Shown here in pieces: positions 7,106-13,553 of a stretch of DNA of 34,905 nucleotides. Every line of letters starts with the position of its first letter. Position 1 is the first letter of the stretch. Origin of the DNA: JANJWP01 sp964540725 (GTDB lineage Bacteria > Patescibacteriota > Gracilibacteria > BD1-5 > UBA2023); the NCBI GenBank assembly GCA_964540725.1, contig CAZINU010000010.1:1-34905 (forward strand). The letters are read 5' to 3'. The notes under the pieces were generated by a model. The model ran no database searches. It saw only the letters and a program-made list of their open reading frames with translations, and had not been told where the DNA came from. The translations under genes were made by a program, and so were the position numbers.

Positions 7106-8023
7106 TTGCGACTCCTCAAATACGCGCTGAAAAACATATCGCGCAGCAAATTCCTTTCGTTTTCGACGGTTCTCGTCCTCTCGCTCATGGCGTTTTTCAT
7201 CAACGTCCTGTTTTTCGTGGAGTACGTCGCCGAATCGCTTATCGGCAACGTGTCCGACCGGCTTTCCATCTCGCTCAATCTCAAACCCGGGTATTCCGAT
7301 ACCGACCGGGAAATCATCGACCTCTCCGCCCGTCTCCGCGAAATCGACCCGGGCGTCGAAGTTCGGTACGTCTCCAATTCCGACGCGTTCGAGATTCTCC
7401 GGGAACGCGATCCGGAGCTCGCGAAGGTCATCGAGAGCGAAGCCGACAATCCGCTCCCATCGTCCTTGTCCGTCCGGAACGTTCCCATCGCCGCCTATGA
7501 GCGCCTCGACGCCGAAGTCACGAAGTACCGCGACGTTCTCCAGTACGATGCCGGAACCGGCCGGAAGACCATCGTGGACTACCGGGCCCAGTACGAGAAG
7601 ATCAAAGCGCTCTCGGACATGCTCGTTTCCATCCGGTACGGGTCGTACGCCATCATCGGCCTCTTCTTTTTCGCGGTCGCCGCCATCGTGTACAACGCCA
7701 TTGGGAACGGCGTGTTTTTCTACCGGGAAGAAATCCGCATCATCGGTCTCGTCGGCGGCGACGCCGTCTTCGTGTACGGACCGTTCGCCATCCAGGGATT
7801 CCTGTACGCCCTTTCGGGAGCCATGGTCGGCTTTCTCGGCTTCTATATCCTGCTTTCGAATATCAACTTTTCACTCCTGTCGGACTTTCCGATCTTCGTG
7901 GATCGCTTCTTCGCCTCGCGTCCGTCCGCATTCCTTTCCGAGATTGCCGTTTTCGCCTTCGTCGCGCTCGTTTCGGGCACGGTTTCGTCGCTTCGGTTTT
8001 CCCGGAGGGCGGGGGAAACGTAG
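7106..8023 (+). CDS. ftsX: Cell-division ABC transporter permease FtsX
   Basis: 305 residues from the TTG at 7106 (LRLLKYALKNISRSKFLSFS). Upstream codons in the frame lie in the promoter, so the TTG is preferred. The layout is that of FtsX: one N-terminal membrane segment (about 18-38), a roughly 140-residue extracytoplasmic domain, then three membrane segments (about 178-200, 224-250, 276-298). The REEIRIIGLVGGDAVFVYGP stretch after the second segment is the typical FtsX coupling-helix region. FtsX works with the ATPase FtsE to activate peptidoglycan hydrolases at the septum. ftsE is not in the neighbouring sequence, and the gene appears monocistronic, which is unusual. It stops with TAG. 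Confidence 0.88.
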   Translation: MRLLKYALKNISRSKFLSFSTVLVLSLMAFFINVLFFVEYVAESLIGNVSDRLSISLNLKPGYSDTDREIIDLSARLREIDPGVEVRYVSNSDAFEILRERDPELAKVIESEADNPLPSSLSVRNVPIAAYERLDAEVTKYRDVLQYDAGTGRKTIVDYRAQYEKIKALSDMLVSIRYGSYAIIGLFFFAVAAIVYNAIGNGVFFYREEIRIIGLVGGDAVFVYGPFAIQGFLYALSGAMVGFLGFYILLSNINFSLLSDFPIFVDRFFASRPSAFLSEIAVFAFVALVSGTVSSLRFSRRAGET

Positions 8024-8039
8024 AAAAGGAAAAATCGAT

Positions 8040-8067
8040 TTGCAACCGCAGAGAAAAAAAATATACT
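8040..8067 (+). promoter_or_regulatory. Promoter for the tRNA-Asp/tRNA-Ala unit
   Basis: TTGCAA (8040-8045), 16 bases, TATACT (8062-8067), identical in both boxes to the gyrA promoter at 14918. The tRNA begins 21 bases further on. Confidence 0.8.
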
Positions 8068-8087
8068 TCGCGGGCTTTCGATTTTTT

Positions 8088-8164
8088 GGAGTTGTAGCTC
8101 AGTTGGTTAGAGCGCTGCCCTGTCACGGCAGAGGTCGCGGGTTCGAGCCCCGTCAGCTCCGCCA
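8088..8164 (+). tRNA. tRNA-Asp (GTC)
   Basis: 77 bases including an encoded CCA. The acceptor GGAGTTG pairs with CAGCTCC (one G-U), the D arm is GCTC..GAGC, the anticodon stem CTGCC/GGCAG holds the loop CTGTCAC with anticodon GTC, and the T arm GCGGGTTCGAGCCCCGT is normal. Confidence 0.97.
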
Positions 8165-8189
8165 TTTTTCGAAACGTCGCCGTCCGTTT

Positions 8190-8267
8190 GGGGCCTTAGC
8201 TCAGTGTGGCTAGAGCACCTGTTTTGCAAGCAGGGGGTCAAGGGTTCGAATCCCTTAGGCTCCACCA
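8190..8267 (+). tRNA. tRNA-Ala (TGC)
   Basis: 78 bases with encoded CCA. The acceptor GGGGCCT pairs with AGGCTCC, the anticodon stem CCTGT/GCAGG holds loop TTTGCAA with anticodon TGC, and the T arm is AGGGTTCGAATCCCT. The last part of this gene (8247-8271, through CCA and four following bases) is repeated exactly at 8421-8445. Confidence 0.96.
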
Positions 8268-8271
8268 TTTC
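8247..8271 (+). repeat. 25-base direct repeat, left copy (tRNA-Ala 3' end)
   Basis: The sequence begins cgaatcccttaggctccacc and runs to attt c, covering the T-arm 3' strand, the acceptor 3' strand and CCA of tRNA-Ala. It is identical to 8421-8445, with 149 bases between. Such duplications are typical of attachment sites left by site-specific integration in tRNA genes. Confidence 0.9.
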
Positions 8272-8311
8272 GGAGGACTTAAAGTTTCGTTCTTCGTTCG
8301 CGTTCCTCTTT

Positions 8312-8429
8312 AGGGATTCGAATCGAGGGGCGCCGCGAAAGCGGCGAGAAAGCCAACGATTTGGCTTTCGTCCCCGGCCCCGTCTCCGGGGCGACGCCCG
8401 AAAGGGCGGCGCGGGAGGAACGAATCCCT
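8312..8429 (+). ncRNA. Putative structured RNA element between tRNA-end repeats
   Basis: This 118-base segment folds by eye into a multibranch structure. The closing helix is 8312-8320 with 8421-8429 (nine pairs; its 3' strand is the duplicated T-arm sequence). Inside are cgccgc-GAAA-gcggcg (8331-8346), a nine-pair stem gaaagccaa/ttggctttc with cgat loop (8348-8369), a G+C-rich stem (about 8369-8396) and gccc-GAAA-gggc (8396-8407). Two GNRA tetraloops and nested stems support a selected RNA fold rather than chance. No known family (tmRNA, SRP, RNase P, 6S) is recognised. It is probably co-transcribed with the upstream tRNAs. Confidence 0.55.
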
Positions 8430-8445
8430 TAGGCTCCACCATTTC
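8421..8445 (+). repeat. 25-base direct repeat, right copy
   Basis: Exact copy of 8247-8271, including an encoded CCA (8438-8441) but without the 5' two-thirds of a tRNA. It marks the right edge of the inserted structured element. The acceptor strand here could in principle pair with the tRNA-Ala 5' acceptor strand. Confidence 0.9.
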
Positions 8446-8532
8446 TCAGACGGGCGAATACGCTCGCGGCACCGAAAGGGGCCGCGTAAAACGTTTCTTC
8501 GTAGCGCGCTCGGTCGCGCTCGGTCGCTTCCG

Positions 8533-8538
8533 TATACT
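8533..8538 (+). promoter_or_regulatory. -10 box of a promoter for the 70-residue ORF
   Basis: TATACT lies 15 bases before the ATG at 8553. No good -35 box lies 16 bases upstream (cggtcg). The preceding bases carry a short tandem duplication (gcgctcggtc twice, 8506-8525). Confidence 0.45.
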
Positions 8539-8552
8539 TTTTTTCTTTCCCC

Positions 8553-8765
8553 ATGGGAGTTCGTAACAAGAGACCCCGCCAGCTCAATTACTCGGTCAAC
8601 GTTAAGGGGCCGAAGAGCGGTAGCAAGGTGGCGAATGCCGTCAAGCATTACAAGAAGCTCCAAGCTCGGGCCGCGTTCGAAGGGGAGACCCTCTGGATCA
8701 AGAACGCGATGACGTTTGTCCTCGCCAAGCTCCGGAAATACTCCGTTAATCTTAATAAGATCTAA
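8553..8765 (+). CDS. Small basic protein, unknown
   Basis: 70 residues, rich in Lys and Arg (start MGVRNKRPRQLNYSVNVKGP, end LRKYSVNLNKI), without membrane segment. The size, charge and position next to tuf among translation genes suggest a ribosome- or nucleic-acid-associated protein, but no ribosomal family is recognised. A TATACT box lies just upstream and an even smaller basic ORF follows after three bases. The leader is pyrimidine-rich without Shine-Dalgarno motif, as for the housekeeping genes. It stops with TAA. Confidence 0.7.
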   Translation: MGVRNKRPRQLNYSVNVKGPKSGSKVANAVKHYKKLQARAAFEGETLWIKNAMTFVLAKLRKYSVNLNKI

Positions 8766-8768
8766 AGT

Positions 8769-8858
8769 ATGCCGAGGCTCACTACGTACGCGCACAAAAA
8801 ACTCAAGCGCGCGATGGATCGCATTACGAAGAAAATGCGCAAGACGAAAACCAAATAG
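8769..8858 (+). CDS. 29-residue basic peptide, unknown
   Basis: The peptide starts MPRLTTYAHKKLKRAMDRIT and ends KKMRKTKTK: about 40 percent Lys/Arg. It follows the 70-residue ORF after only three bases and stops with TAG. The composition resembles very small ribosomal proteins, but it matches none that I know. Coding is supported by tight spacing, by the start context and by the fact that the tuf promoter begins right after its stop. It could be an assembly or ribosome-binding peptide specific to this lineage. Confidence 0.5.
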   Translation: MPRLTTYAHKKLKRAMDRITKKMRKTKTK

Positions 8859-8860
8859 GT

Positions 8861-8887
8861 TTGCTTTTTCCGCTTTTTCCATATCCT
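8861..8887 (+). promoter_or_regulatory. Candidate tuf promoter
   Basis: TTGCTT (8861-8866), 15 bases, TATCCT (8882-8887), about 35 bases before the tuf ATG. The spacer is one base shorter than the local rule, so the exact -35 is uncertain. Confidence 0.5.
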
Positions 8888-8922
8888 TTCTAGGCTTTTA
8901 ATTTCCTTTTTCCCATTCCCCC

Positions 8923-10116
8923 ATGGCAACCTTCGATCGTTCGAAGCCGCACATGAATATCGGTACCATCGGTCACGTCGACCATGGTAAGACCACCACC
9001 ACCGCGGCCATCACTATGGTTCTCGCCGAAAAGTTCGGTGGAGAAAAGAAAGCGTACGACCAGATCGACGCGGCTCCGGAAGAAAAGGCACGCGGTATTA
9101 CCATCAACACCGCCCACGTCGAATACCAGACCGTCAACCGGCACTACGCCCACGTTGACTGCCCCGGCCACGCCGACTACGTCAAGAACATGATTACGGG
9201 TGCCGCCCAAATGGACGTCGCCATCCTCATCGTCGCAGCAACCGACGGTGCCATGGCCCAGACTCGCGAACACATTCTCCTCGCCCGCCAGGTCGGCGTT
9301 CCGTACATCGTCGTCTTCATGAACAAGTGCGACATGGTCGACGATCCGGAAATGCTCGACATGGTCGAAATGGACATCCGCGACCTTCTCTCCAAGTACG
9401 ACTTCCCCGGTGACGAACTCCCGGTCATCCGCGGTTCCGGTCTCGTAGCTCTCGAGAATCCGACCGATATGGACAAGCCGTACGGTGCCAAGACCATCAT
9501 CGAACTCTTCGACGCGATCGAAAAGTACGTTCCGGTTCCGGAACGCGCGCTCGACAAGCCGTTCATCATGCCGGTAGAAGACGTCTTCTCCATCAAGGGA
9601 CGCGGTACCGTAGTAACCGGTAAGATCGAACAGGGTATCATCAAGGTCGGTGACACCATCGAAATCGTCGGAATCAAGGATACCCAGACCACCACCGTTA
9701 CCGGTGTCGAAATGTTCCACAAGCAGCTCGATCAGGGCCAGGCTGGTGACAACGCCGGTCTCCTCCTCCGCGGTATCGAACGCGAACAGGTTGAGCGTGG
9801 ACAGGTTCTCGCTAAGCCGGGTTCCATCAAGCCCCACACCAAGTTCGAAGCCGAAGTCTACGTCCTCACCAAGGACGAAGGCGGACGCCACACCCCGTTC
9901 TTCAAGGGTTACAAGCCCCAGTTCTACTTCCGAACCACCGACGTTACCGGCTCCATCGAGCTTCCGGCCGGCGTCGAAATGGTCATGCCCGGCGACAACA
10001 TCAAGATGTCGATCGAGCTCGGTTCTCCGATCGCTATGGAACAAGGTCTCCGCTTCGCCATCCGCGAAGGTGGACGCACCGTTGGGTCCGGCGTCGTTGC
10101 CAAGGTTCTCGCATAG
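8923..10116 (+). CDS. tuf: Elongation factor Tu
   Basis: 397 residues, full length. The P-loop GHVDHGKTTTTAAIT has Thr in place of the common Leu in TTLTA. DCPGHADYVKNMITGAAQMD (G3) and NKCDMVDD (G4) are intact. The three domains (GTPase to about 205, then two beta-barrels) are present, ending in GGRTVGSGVVAKVLA. EF-Tu delivers aminoacyl-tRNA to the ribosome. The codons lean more to GGT and GTT than in neighbours, as expected for a very highly expressed gene. It stands apart from rpsL-rpsG and fusA. It stops with TAG. Confidence 0.98.
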   Translation: MATFDRSKPHMNIGTIGHVDHGKTTTTAAITMVLAEKFGGEKKAYDQIDAAPEEKARGITINTAHVEYQTVNRHYAHVDCPGHADYVKNMITGAAQMDVAILIVAATDGAMAQTREHILLARQVGVPYIVVFMNKCDMVDDPEMLDMVEMDIRDLLSKYDFPGDELPVIRGSGLVALENPTDMDKPYGAKTIIELFDAIEKYVPVPERALDKPFIMPVEDVFSIKGRGTVVTGKIEQGIIKVGDTIEIVGIKDTQTTTVTGVEMFHKQLDQGQAGDNAGLLLRGIEREQVERGQVLAKPGSIKPHTKFEAEVYVLTKDEGGRHTPFFKGYKPQFYFRTTDVTGSIELPAGVEMVMPGDNIKMSIELGSPIAMEQGLRFAIREGGRTVGSGVVAKVLA

Positions 10117-10154
10117 CGAAGAATTTGAAATACCTTCGACCTTCGCGTTCGAAG

Positions 10155-10205
10155 CTCCGTTCCTCGCTCGCCGTACCGAATAGTACGTCTCGCTTCGGTG
10201 CTCGC
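10155..10205 (-). repeat. Dispersed intergenic repeat, copy 2
   Basis: The core 10165-10197 differs from copy 1 (4571-4603) at a single base and contains the same CGTAC-tattcg-GTACG hairpin flanked by GCGAG motifs on the - strand. It lies in the tuf-rpsJ gap, in the same orientation as copy 1. Confidence 0.8.
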
Positions 10206-10288
10206 TTCTTACGCGAATCTCATCGGCCTTCCAAATTCTCGGTCCTTCCGTGAAACGAAGCGATTCGAAAAGATTCTCCCTTCGCGTG

Positions 10289-10312
10289 TCCGGCCCGTTC
10301 CGACGGGCCGGA
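10289..10312 (+). other. Strong hairpin before rpsJ
   Basis: Ten-base stem tccggcccgt/acgggccgga (10289-10298 with 10303-10312) and four-base loop, without a following T run. It may end or process the tuf transcript or be part of an rpsJ leader. The rest of the 259-base gap holds repeat copy 2 and no ORF I can support. Confidence 0.6.
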
Positions 10313-10375
10313 TCGTGAGGAAAGAACCTCCCCAAACTCTTCTCCAACCGTTCCTTACTCCCTACCGCTCTAGAG

Positions 10376-10720
10376 ATGTCCGAAAAGGTTTCCAAGAAGG
10401 CCGCTTCCAAAAAGACCGGCAGCATCCGCATCGTCGTTCGCGCCTTCGAACACAAGCTCGTTGACGAAGCCGTCAAAAAGATCGTTTCGACCGCCAAGGA
10501 TTCCGGAGCGACCGTCATCGGTCCGATTCCCCTTCCGACCAAGATCGAAAAGATTACCGTCAACCGCTCGACCTTCGTAAACAAGGACGCTCGCGAGCAG
10601 TTCGAAATCCGCCGCCACAAGCGGATCATCGATCTCGAGAACCCGACGGCGAAGACCCTCGAACTCCTTCAGGGAATCAATATCCCCACCGGAGTCGGCG
10701 TCGATATCAAGGTAGCGTAA
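10376..10720 (+). CDS. rpsJ: 30S ribosomal protein uS10
   Basis: 114 residues: a Lys/Ser-rich extension of about 14 residues, then the family core (IRIVVRAFEHKLVDEAVKKI, VIGPIPLPTKIEKITVNRS, and QFEIRRHKRIIDLENPT). uS10 is a head protein and also the NusE antitermination factor. It is separated from its usual partner rplC by some 14 kb and instead leads a small operon rpsJ-rpmB-tRNA-Leu-rpsP-khpA. It stops with TAA. Confidence 0.96.
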   Translation: MSEKVSKKAASKKTGSIRIVVRAFEHKLVDEAVKKIVSTAKDSGATVIGPIPLPTKIEKITVNRSTFVNKDAREQFEIRRHKRIIDLENPTAKTLELLQGINIPTGVGVDIKVA

Positions 10721-10740
10721 TTCCCATACATTCCACGAAT

Positions 10741-10938
10741 ATGTCCCGCGTTTGCCAACTCACCGGCAAGAGAACCTCGGTCGGAAACAACGTTTCCCAC
10801 TCGATGCGCCATACCAAGCGCAAGTTCTACCCGAACCTTTTCTACCGCAACGTCCGCGATCCCGAAACCGGCATCGTCTTCCGCCTCCGCCTCTCGGCCT
10901 CCGCTATCAAGACTCTGAAGAAGAAGGGGGTTCTCTAA
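10741..10938 (+). CDS. rpmB: 50S ribosomal protein bL28
   Basis: 65 residues: MSRVCQLTGKRTSVGNNVSH and SMRHTKRKFYPNLF are diagnostic of bL28. Only one of the Cys pairs of zinc-binding forms remains (Cys5), so it is a zinc-free version. It lies 20 bases after rpsJ and 12 bases before a tRNA-Leu gene, which suggests processing of a mixed mRNA-tRNA transcript. It stops with TAA. Confidence 0.95.
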   Translation: MSRVCQLTGKRTSVGNNVSHSMRHTKRKFYPNLFYRNVRDPETGIVFRLRLSASAIKTLKKKGVL

Positions 10939-10950
10939 TCCCCTCCGTTC

Positions 10951-11034
10951 GCCCCGGTGGTGGAATGGTAGACACGAAGGACTTAAAATCCTTTTCCTCA
11001 CGGAGTACGGGTTCGAGCCCCGTCCGGGGCACCA
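10951..11034 (+). tRNA. tRNA-Leu (TAA)
   Basis: 84 bases with encoded CCA: acceptor GCCCCGG/CCGGGGC, anticodon stem AAGGA/TCCTT with loop CTTAAAA (anticodon TAA), a long variable arm as in class II tRNAs, and T arm CGGGTTCGAGCCCCG. It lies inside the rpsJ-rpmB-rpsP run. Confidence 0.95.
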
Positions 11035-11087
11035 TTCCGAACCCGACCACGAACGCTAAGCGCTATCCACGTTCCTTTTTTCCCGCC

Positions 11088-11309
11088 ATGCTGAAGATCC
11101 GACTTTCCCGCGTAGGACGCAAGCACGTTCCGCTCTACCGCATCGTCGTTACCGAACATACCCAGGCCGCCAAGCACGGGTACCTCGACGTTCTCGGTCA
11201 CTACAATCCGATCACGAAGGAGTTCGTGTTCGACCGCGAAGCCGCCGACAAGTACGTCAAGAACGGCGCCCAGTACTCGGATACCGTCAAAAAGCTCATC
11301 GCCCGATAG
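11088..11309 (+). CDS. rpsP: 30S ribosomal protein bS16
   Basis: 73 residues starting MLKIRLSRVGRKHVPLYRIV, the canonical bS16 N-terminus; DVLGHYNPITKEFVFDREAA also fits. The frame is open upstream through the tRNA, but the ATG at 11088 is the family start. The C-terminus is short compared with many bS16. It precedes khpA, the widely conserved rpsP-khpA pair. It stops with TAG. Confidence 0.96.
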   Translation: MLKIRLSRVGRKHVPLYRIVVTEHTQAAKHGYLDVLGHYNPITKEFVFDREAADKYVKNGAQYSDTVKKLIAR

Positions 11310-11342
11310 CGGAATCCCCCGGAAGCCCCTCATCCTCCTGTT

Positions 11343-11585
11343 ATGTCCAGCGCCTCCGAATTCCTGACCTTCATCGTATCCACTCTCGTCGAAGACGCTT
11401 CCGGCATCGAAATTGCCGAAAAGCACGACGAGCTCGGAACCCTCCTGACCCTCAAGGTCGCGAAGGCCGACATGGGAACCATCATCGGCCGCGACGGGAA
11501 AACCATCCAGGCCATCCGGACGGTTCTTCGGGTCTACGGGTCGAAGAAGGACGAACGGGTCAATCTCAAAATCATCGAAGACTAA
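11343..11585 (+). CDS. khpA: KH-domain RNA-binding protein KhpA
   Basis: 80 residues, one type II KH domain with the GxxG loop in GTIIGRDGKTIQAIRTVLR. This is the KhpA/YlqC family, which with KhpB binds many RNAs and influences cell division and elongation in Gram-positive bacteria. Position directly after rpsP is the usual one. The protein lies 33 bases downstream of rpsP and is followed by a terminator, so it ends the operon. It stops with TAA. Confidence 0.93.
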   Translation: MSSASEFLTFIVSTLVEDASGIEIAEKHDELGTLLTLKVAKADMGTIIGRDGKTIQAIRTVLRVYGSKKDERVNLKIIED

Positions 11586-11587
11586 CG

Positions 11588-11620
11588 GAAAATCCCCTCG
11601 AGAGAGGGGATTTTCTTTGC
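11588..11620 (+). terminator. Terminator after khpA
   Basis: Stem aaaatcccctc (11589-11599) with gaggggatttt (11604-11614), gaga loop, T-rich exit. Confidence 0.85.
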
Positions 11621-11628
11621 GCGAGGGT

Positions 11629-11656
11629 TTGCTTTTTCATCGCCTTCGCATATAAC
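11629..11656 (+). promoter_or_regulatory. Promoter for the pilin-like gene
   Basis: TTGCTT (11629-11634), 16 bases, TATAAC (11651-11656). It lies 36 bases before the ATG at 11692. Confidence 0.8.
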
Positions 11657-11691
11657 GTATCGGCAATACGAAGCCCTTTCTTTCCGTTCCC

Positions 11692-12117
11692 ATGTTCGTC
11701 GATATCGCCCACGCTGCCGGTTCCGCGTTCGATCCGGGTTCCGCCTACGAACTCGAAGACATCATCCGCGTCGGCATCGCCCTCCTCGTGCTCGTTTCCG
11801 GGCTCCTCTCCGTACTGTTCATCATTTGGGGCGGCGTCATGCTCATCCTTTCCGGAGGAAAAGACGAGAAAGTGAAGCCGGCCATCAACTCCATCCGTTA
11901 CGCCGTTCTCGGCATCGTTCTTATCATCGTGGCCATTTTCGCGGCTCCGAAGCTCGGAGACCTTCTCGGACTCAACGTGTCGAAGTACGTTTCCCCGGGA
12001 ACCATCTTCTCCACCATCCAGGACCTTTCCGGAAAGCTGTTCGGAAAGGGAAACGATTCCATCGATCTGGGAAGCGGCGGAAGCACGTCGCTCCCGTCCG
12101 ATTTCTCGGACTTGTAG
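11692..12117 (+). CDS. TrbC/VirB2-like pilin-type membrane protein
   Basis: 141 residues. After a short N-terminal part (MFVDIAHAAG) come two strongly hydrophobic segments (about residues 25-53 and 66-86) separated by a short polar loop (SGGKDEKVKPAIN), then a Gly/Ser-rich polar tail. The two-helix layout and the GG(x)6SGGKDEK loop resemble VirB2/TrbC-type pilins of type IV secretion, a small-protein family common in CPR genomes. No other secretion gene is adjacent; the next gene over, on the other strand, is a pseudopilin. It has its own promoter and a bidirectional terminator. The assignment rests on topology, so a different small membrane protein is possible. Confidence 0.65.
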   Translation: MFVDIAHAAGSAFDPGSAYELEDIIRVGIALLVLVSGLLSVLFIIWGGVMLILSGGKDEKVKPAINSIRYAVLGIVLIIVAIFAAPKLGDLLGLNVSKYVSPGTIFSTIQDLSGKLFGKGNDSIDLGSGGSTSLPSDFSDL

Positions 12118-12121
12118 GTTC

Positions 12122-12164
12122 TTCGAAAAAAGGATTCCCAAGCGCTTGGGAATCCTTTTTTCGA
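12122..12164. terminator. Bidirectional terminator (perfect palindrome)
   Basis: A 21-base perfect inverted repeat centred between 12143 and 12144 (tcgaaaaaaggattcccaag and complement) with A and T tracts inside its arms. It serves the pilin-like gene (+) and the convergent pseudopilin (-). Confidence 0.9.
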
Positions 12165-12170
12165 GCGTGG

Positions 12171-13553
12171 CTACCGAACCGGAATTTTTACGATCCGTTC
12201 GCGTTTGACGTGCCGTCCGGCGAGGCAGTCGAATTCGACGTACTCGACGTACGAAACGGTAACGGCGTTCGTTCCGACGCGAACGTCCACGTTTTCGACG
12301 TACCGGTCCGAAACCGCGCGTACGGCCGCATTCCAGGAGTTCGGAAAATCTTCGGCGGTTCCGATGCCGTCGACGAATCCCGTCGAAGTGACGGACCGGG
12401 GGAACGAAAGGCCTCCGGTCCACACGGCGACGAGGTTTCCCGTCATGGTTTCCAGTCGGCCGTCCCCCTTCGTGAAATAGGGGAATACGCCGTCGGCGAC
12501 CGTCACCCCGGCATTTGTGAGCGTCACGCGGACGGCGTATCCTCCGGGAGAGGCCGGGGGAGACGCGATGGGGGAGATCGAAACTGCCGCGATTCCGCCC
12601 GGCAGGCTCGCGCCGGAGAACGTAAGGGTTCCGGTTCCGCCCGAAACCGAGACTGCCGTCGGCGCATTGCCTCCGACGGCGTACGCGGCCGTCGCGGACG
12701 GCGGCGTTCCGGAAGGAAGGAAGGAAACGGTCGCGGAATCGAAGGCCGTCGGCGCCGCGACGTTCAGATCGGCCGAAAAGGCACCGCCTGTTTCGTTCGA
12801 ATCCGTAATTCGGAGTACCCGATCGCCTTCGGCAACGAAGAGCGCGCCTCCGGAAAACGCGAGGCTTCGCGGAAACCGCCAGCCCCATTCCGGGGGGACG
12901 AAGGCATTCGCGACGCCGCCGGACCAGAAAAGGATGCGGTCGTTTCCGGTATCCGCGACGAACGCTCCGGAACCGTACGCGGCGACCGAACCGGGAAACC
13001 GGAGGTCGGTCGCGGTGCCGGACGAAGCGTTCCCCCCGGAGGTTCCCGGGAGCCCGGTGCCGAGGACGGCGAGGGTCGAAGTTTCGAGCACGTGTCCGGT
13101 TTGGCTCAATCGGAAATCTCCGGACGATTCGGAATCGGGGAACGAAAGGTATTCGGCGATGACGAGCCGCTCCATCGCTCCCGGGTCCGCCGCCGTTCCG
13201 GAAAACGCGTCGCAGATCCCGGTCGCCGCAGTCGTGGCGAGAAGGACGAACGGGGAATGTCCTTTCGGGGTCGAAAAGAGGATGCCGGTTCCGTACGGCG
13301 CCGAAAATTTGCCCGAGAACCGTGCCGAACCCCCCTGTGCCTGGAGTTCGGCGAGCGCCGATTTGAAGTCGGCCCCCCGGGCGACGCCGGAAAGGCTCTT
13401 GCGAATTCGGTGCGCGTTTTCGATGCCGCTCGCCATGAACGACAATACGGCCGTCAGTACGACCGCGCTGACGGCGACGCCGATGAGGAGTTCGGCGAGA
13501 GTGAAGGCCCGGCGTTCCGTCCGGTCGCTCGGGTGACGGAAACCGCTACGCAT
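12171..13553 (-). CDS. Type IV pseudopilin-like protein with NHL-like repeats
   Basis: 460 residues from the ATG at 13553; an ATG at 13562 would add three. The N-terminus is a prepilin leader: a basic stretch, then RRA|FTLAELLIGVAVSAVV, with Phe+1 and Glu+5 and a hydrophobic helix; the residue before the cleavage site is Ala rather than the usual Gly. The body is Gly/Ala/Ser/Thr-rich and contains two segments of NHL type (FPGSVAAYGSGAFVADTGND and FPRSLAFSGGALFVAEGDRV), which form beta-propeller blades in other proteins. It probably reaches the cell surface through a type IV pilus-like machine. It overlaps the end of tmk by eight bases and is thus co-transcribed. No pilus assembly genes are nearby. 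Confidence 0.75.
   Translation of the reverse strand: MRSGFRHPSDRTERRAFTLAELLIGVAVSAVVLTAVLSFMASGIENAHRIRKSLSGVARGADFKSALAELQAQGGSARFSGKFSAPYGTGILFSTPKGHSPFVLLATTAATGICDAFSGTAADPGAMERLVIAEYLSFPDSESSGDFRLSQTGHVLETSTLAVLGTGLPGTSGGNASSGTATDLRFPGSVAAYGSGAFVADTGNDRILFWSGGVANAFVPPEWGWRFPRSLAFSGGALFVAEGDRVLRITDSNETGGAFSADLNVAAPTAFDSATVSFLPSGTPPSATAAYAVGGNAPTAVSVSGGTGTLTFSGASLPGGIAAVSISPIASPPASPGGYAVRVTLTNAGVTVADGVFPYFTKGDGRLETMTGNLVAVWTGGLSFPRSVTSTGFVDGIGTAEDFPNSWNAAVRAVSDRYVENVDVRVGTNAVTVSYVEYVEFDCLAGRHVKRERIVKIPVR

Noticed and set aside
8190..8441. A tmRNA or an intron-split tRNA-Ala
   Set aside because: The upstream tRNA-Ala is complete and normal, no tag-peptide frame or tmRNA pseudoknots are visible, and the downstream copy lacks the 5' tRNA part. 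Integration-like duplication is simpler.
8890..10629. A 579-codon open frame on the - strand opposite tuf and rpsJ
   Set aside because: It is a shadow of two certain genes on the + strand. Its resemblance to other antisense frames (AYYSVRRAR-like peptides) comes from the dispersed DNA repeat, not from homologous proteins.
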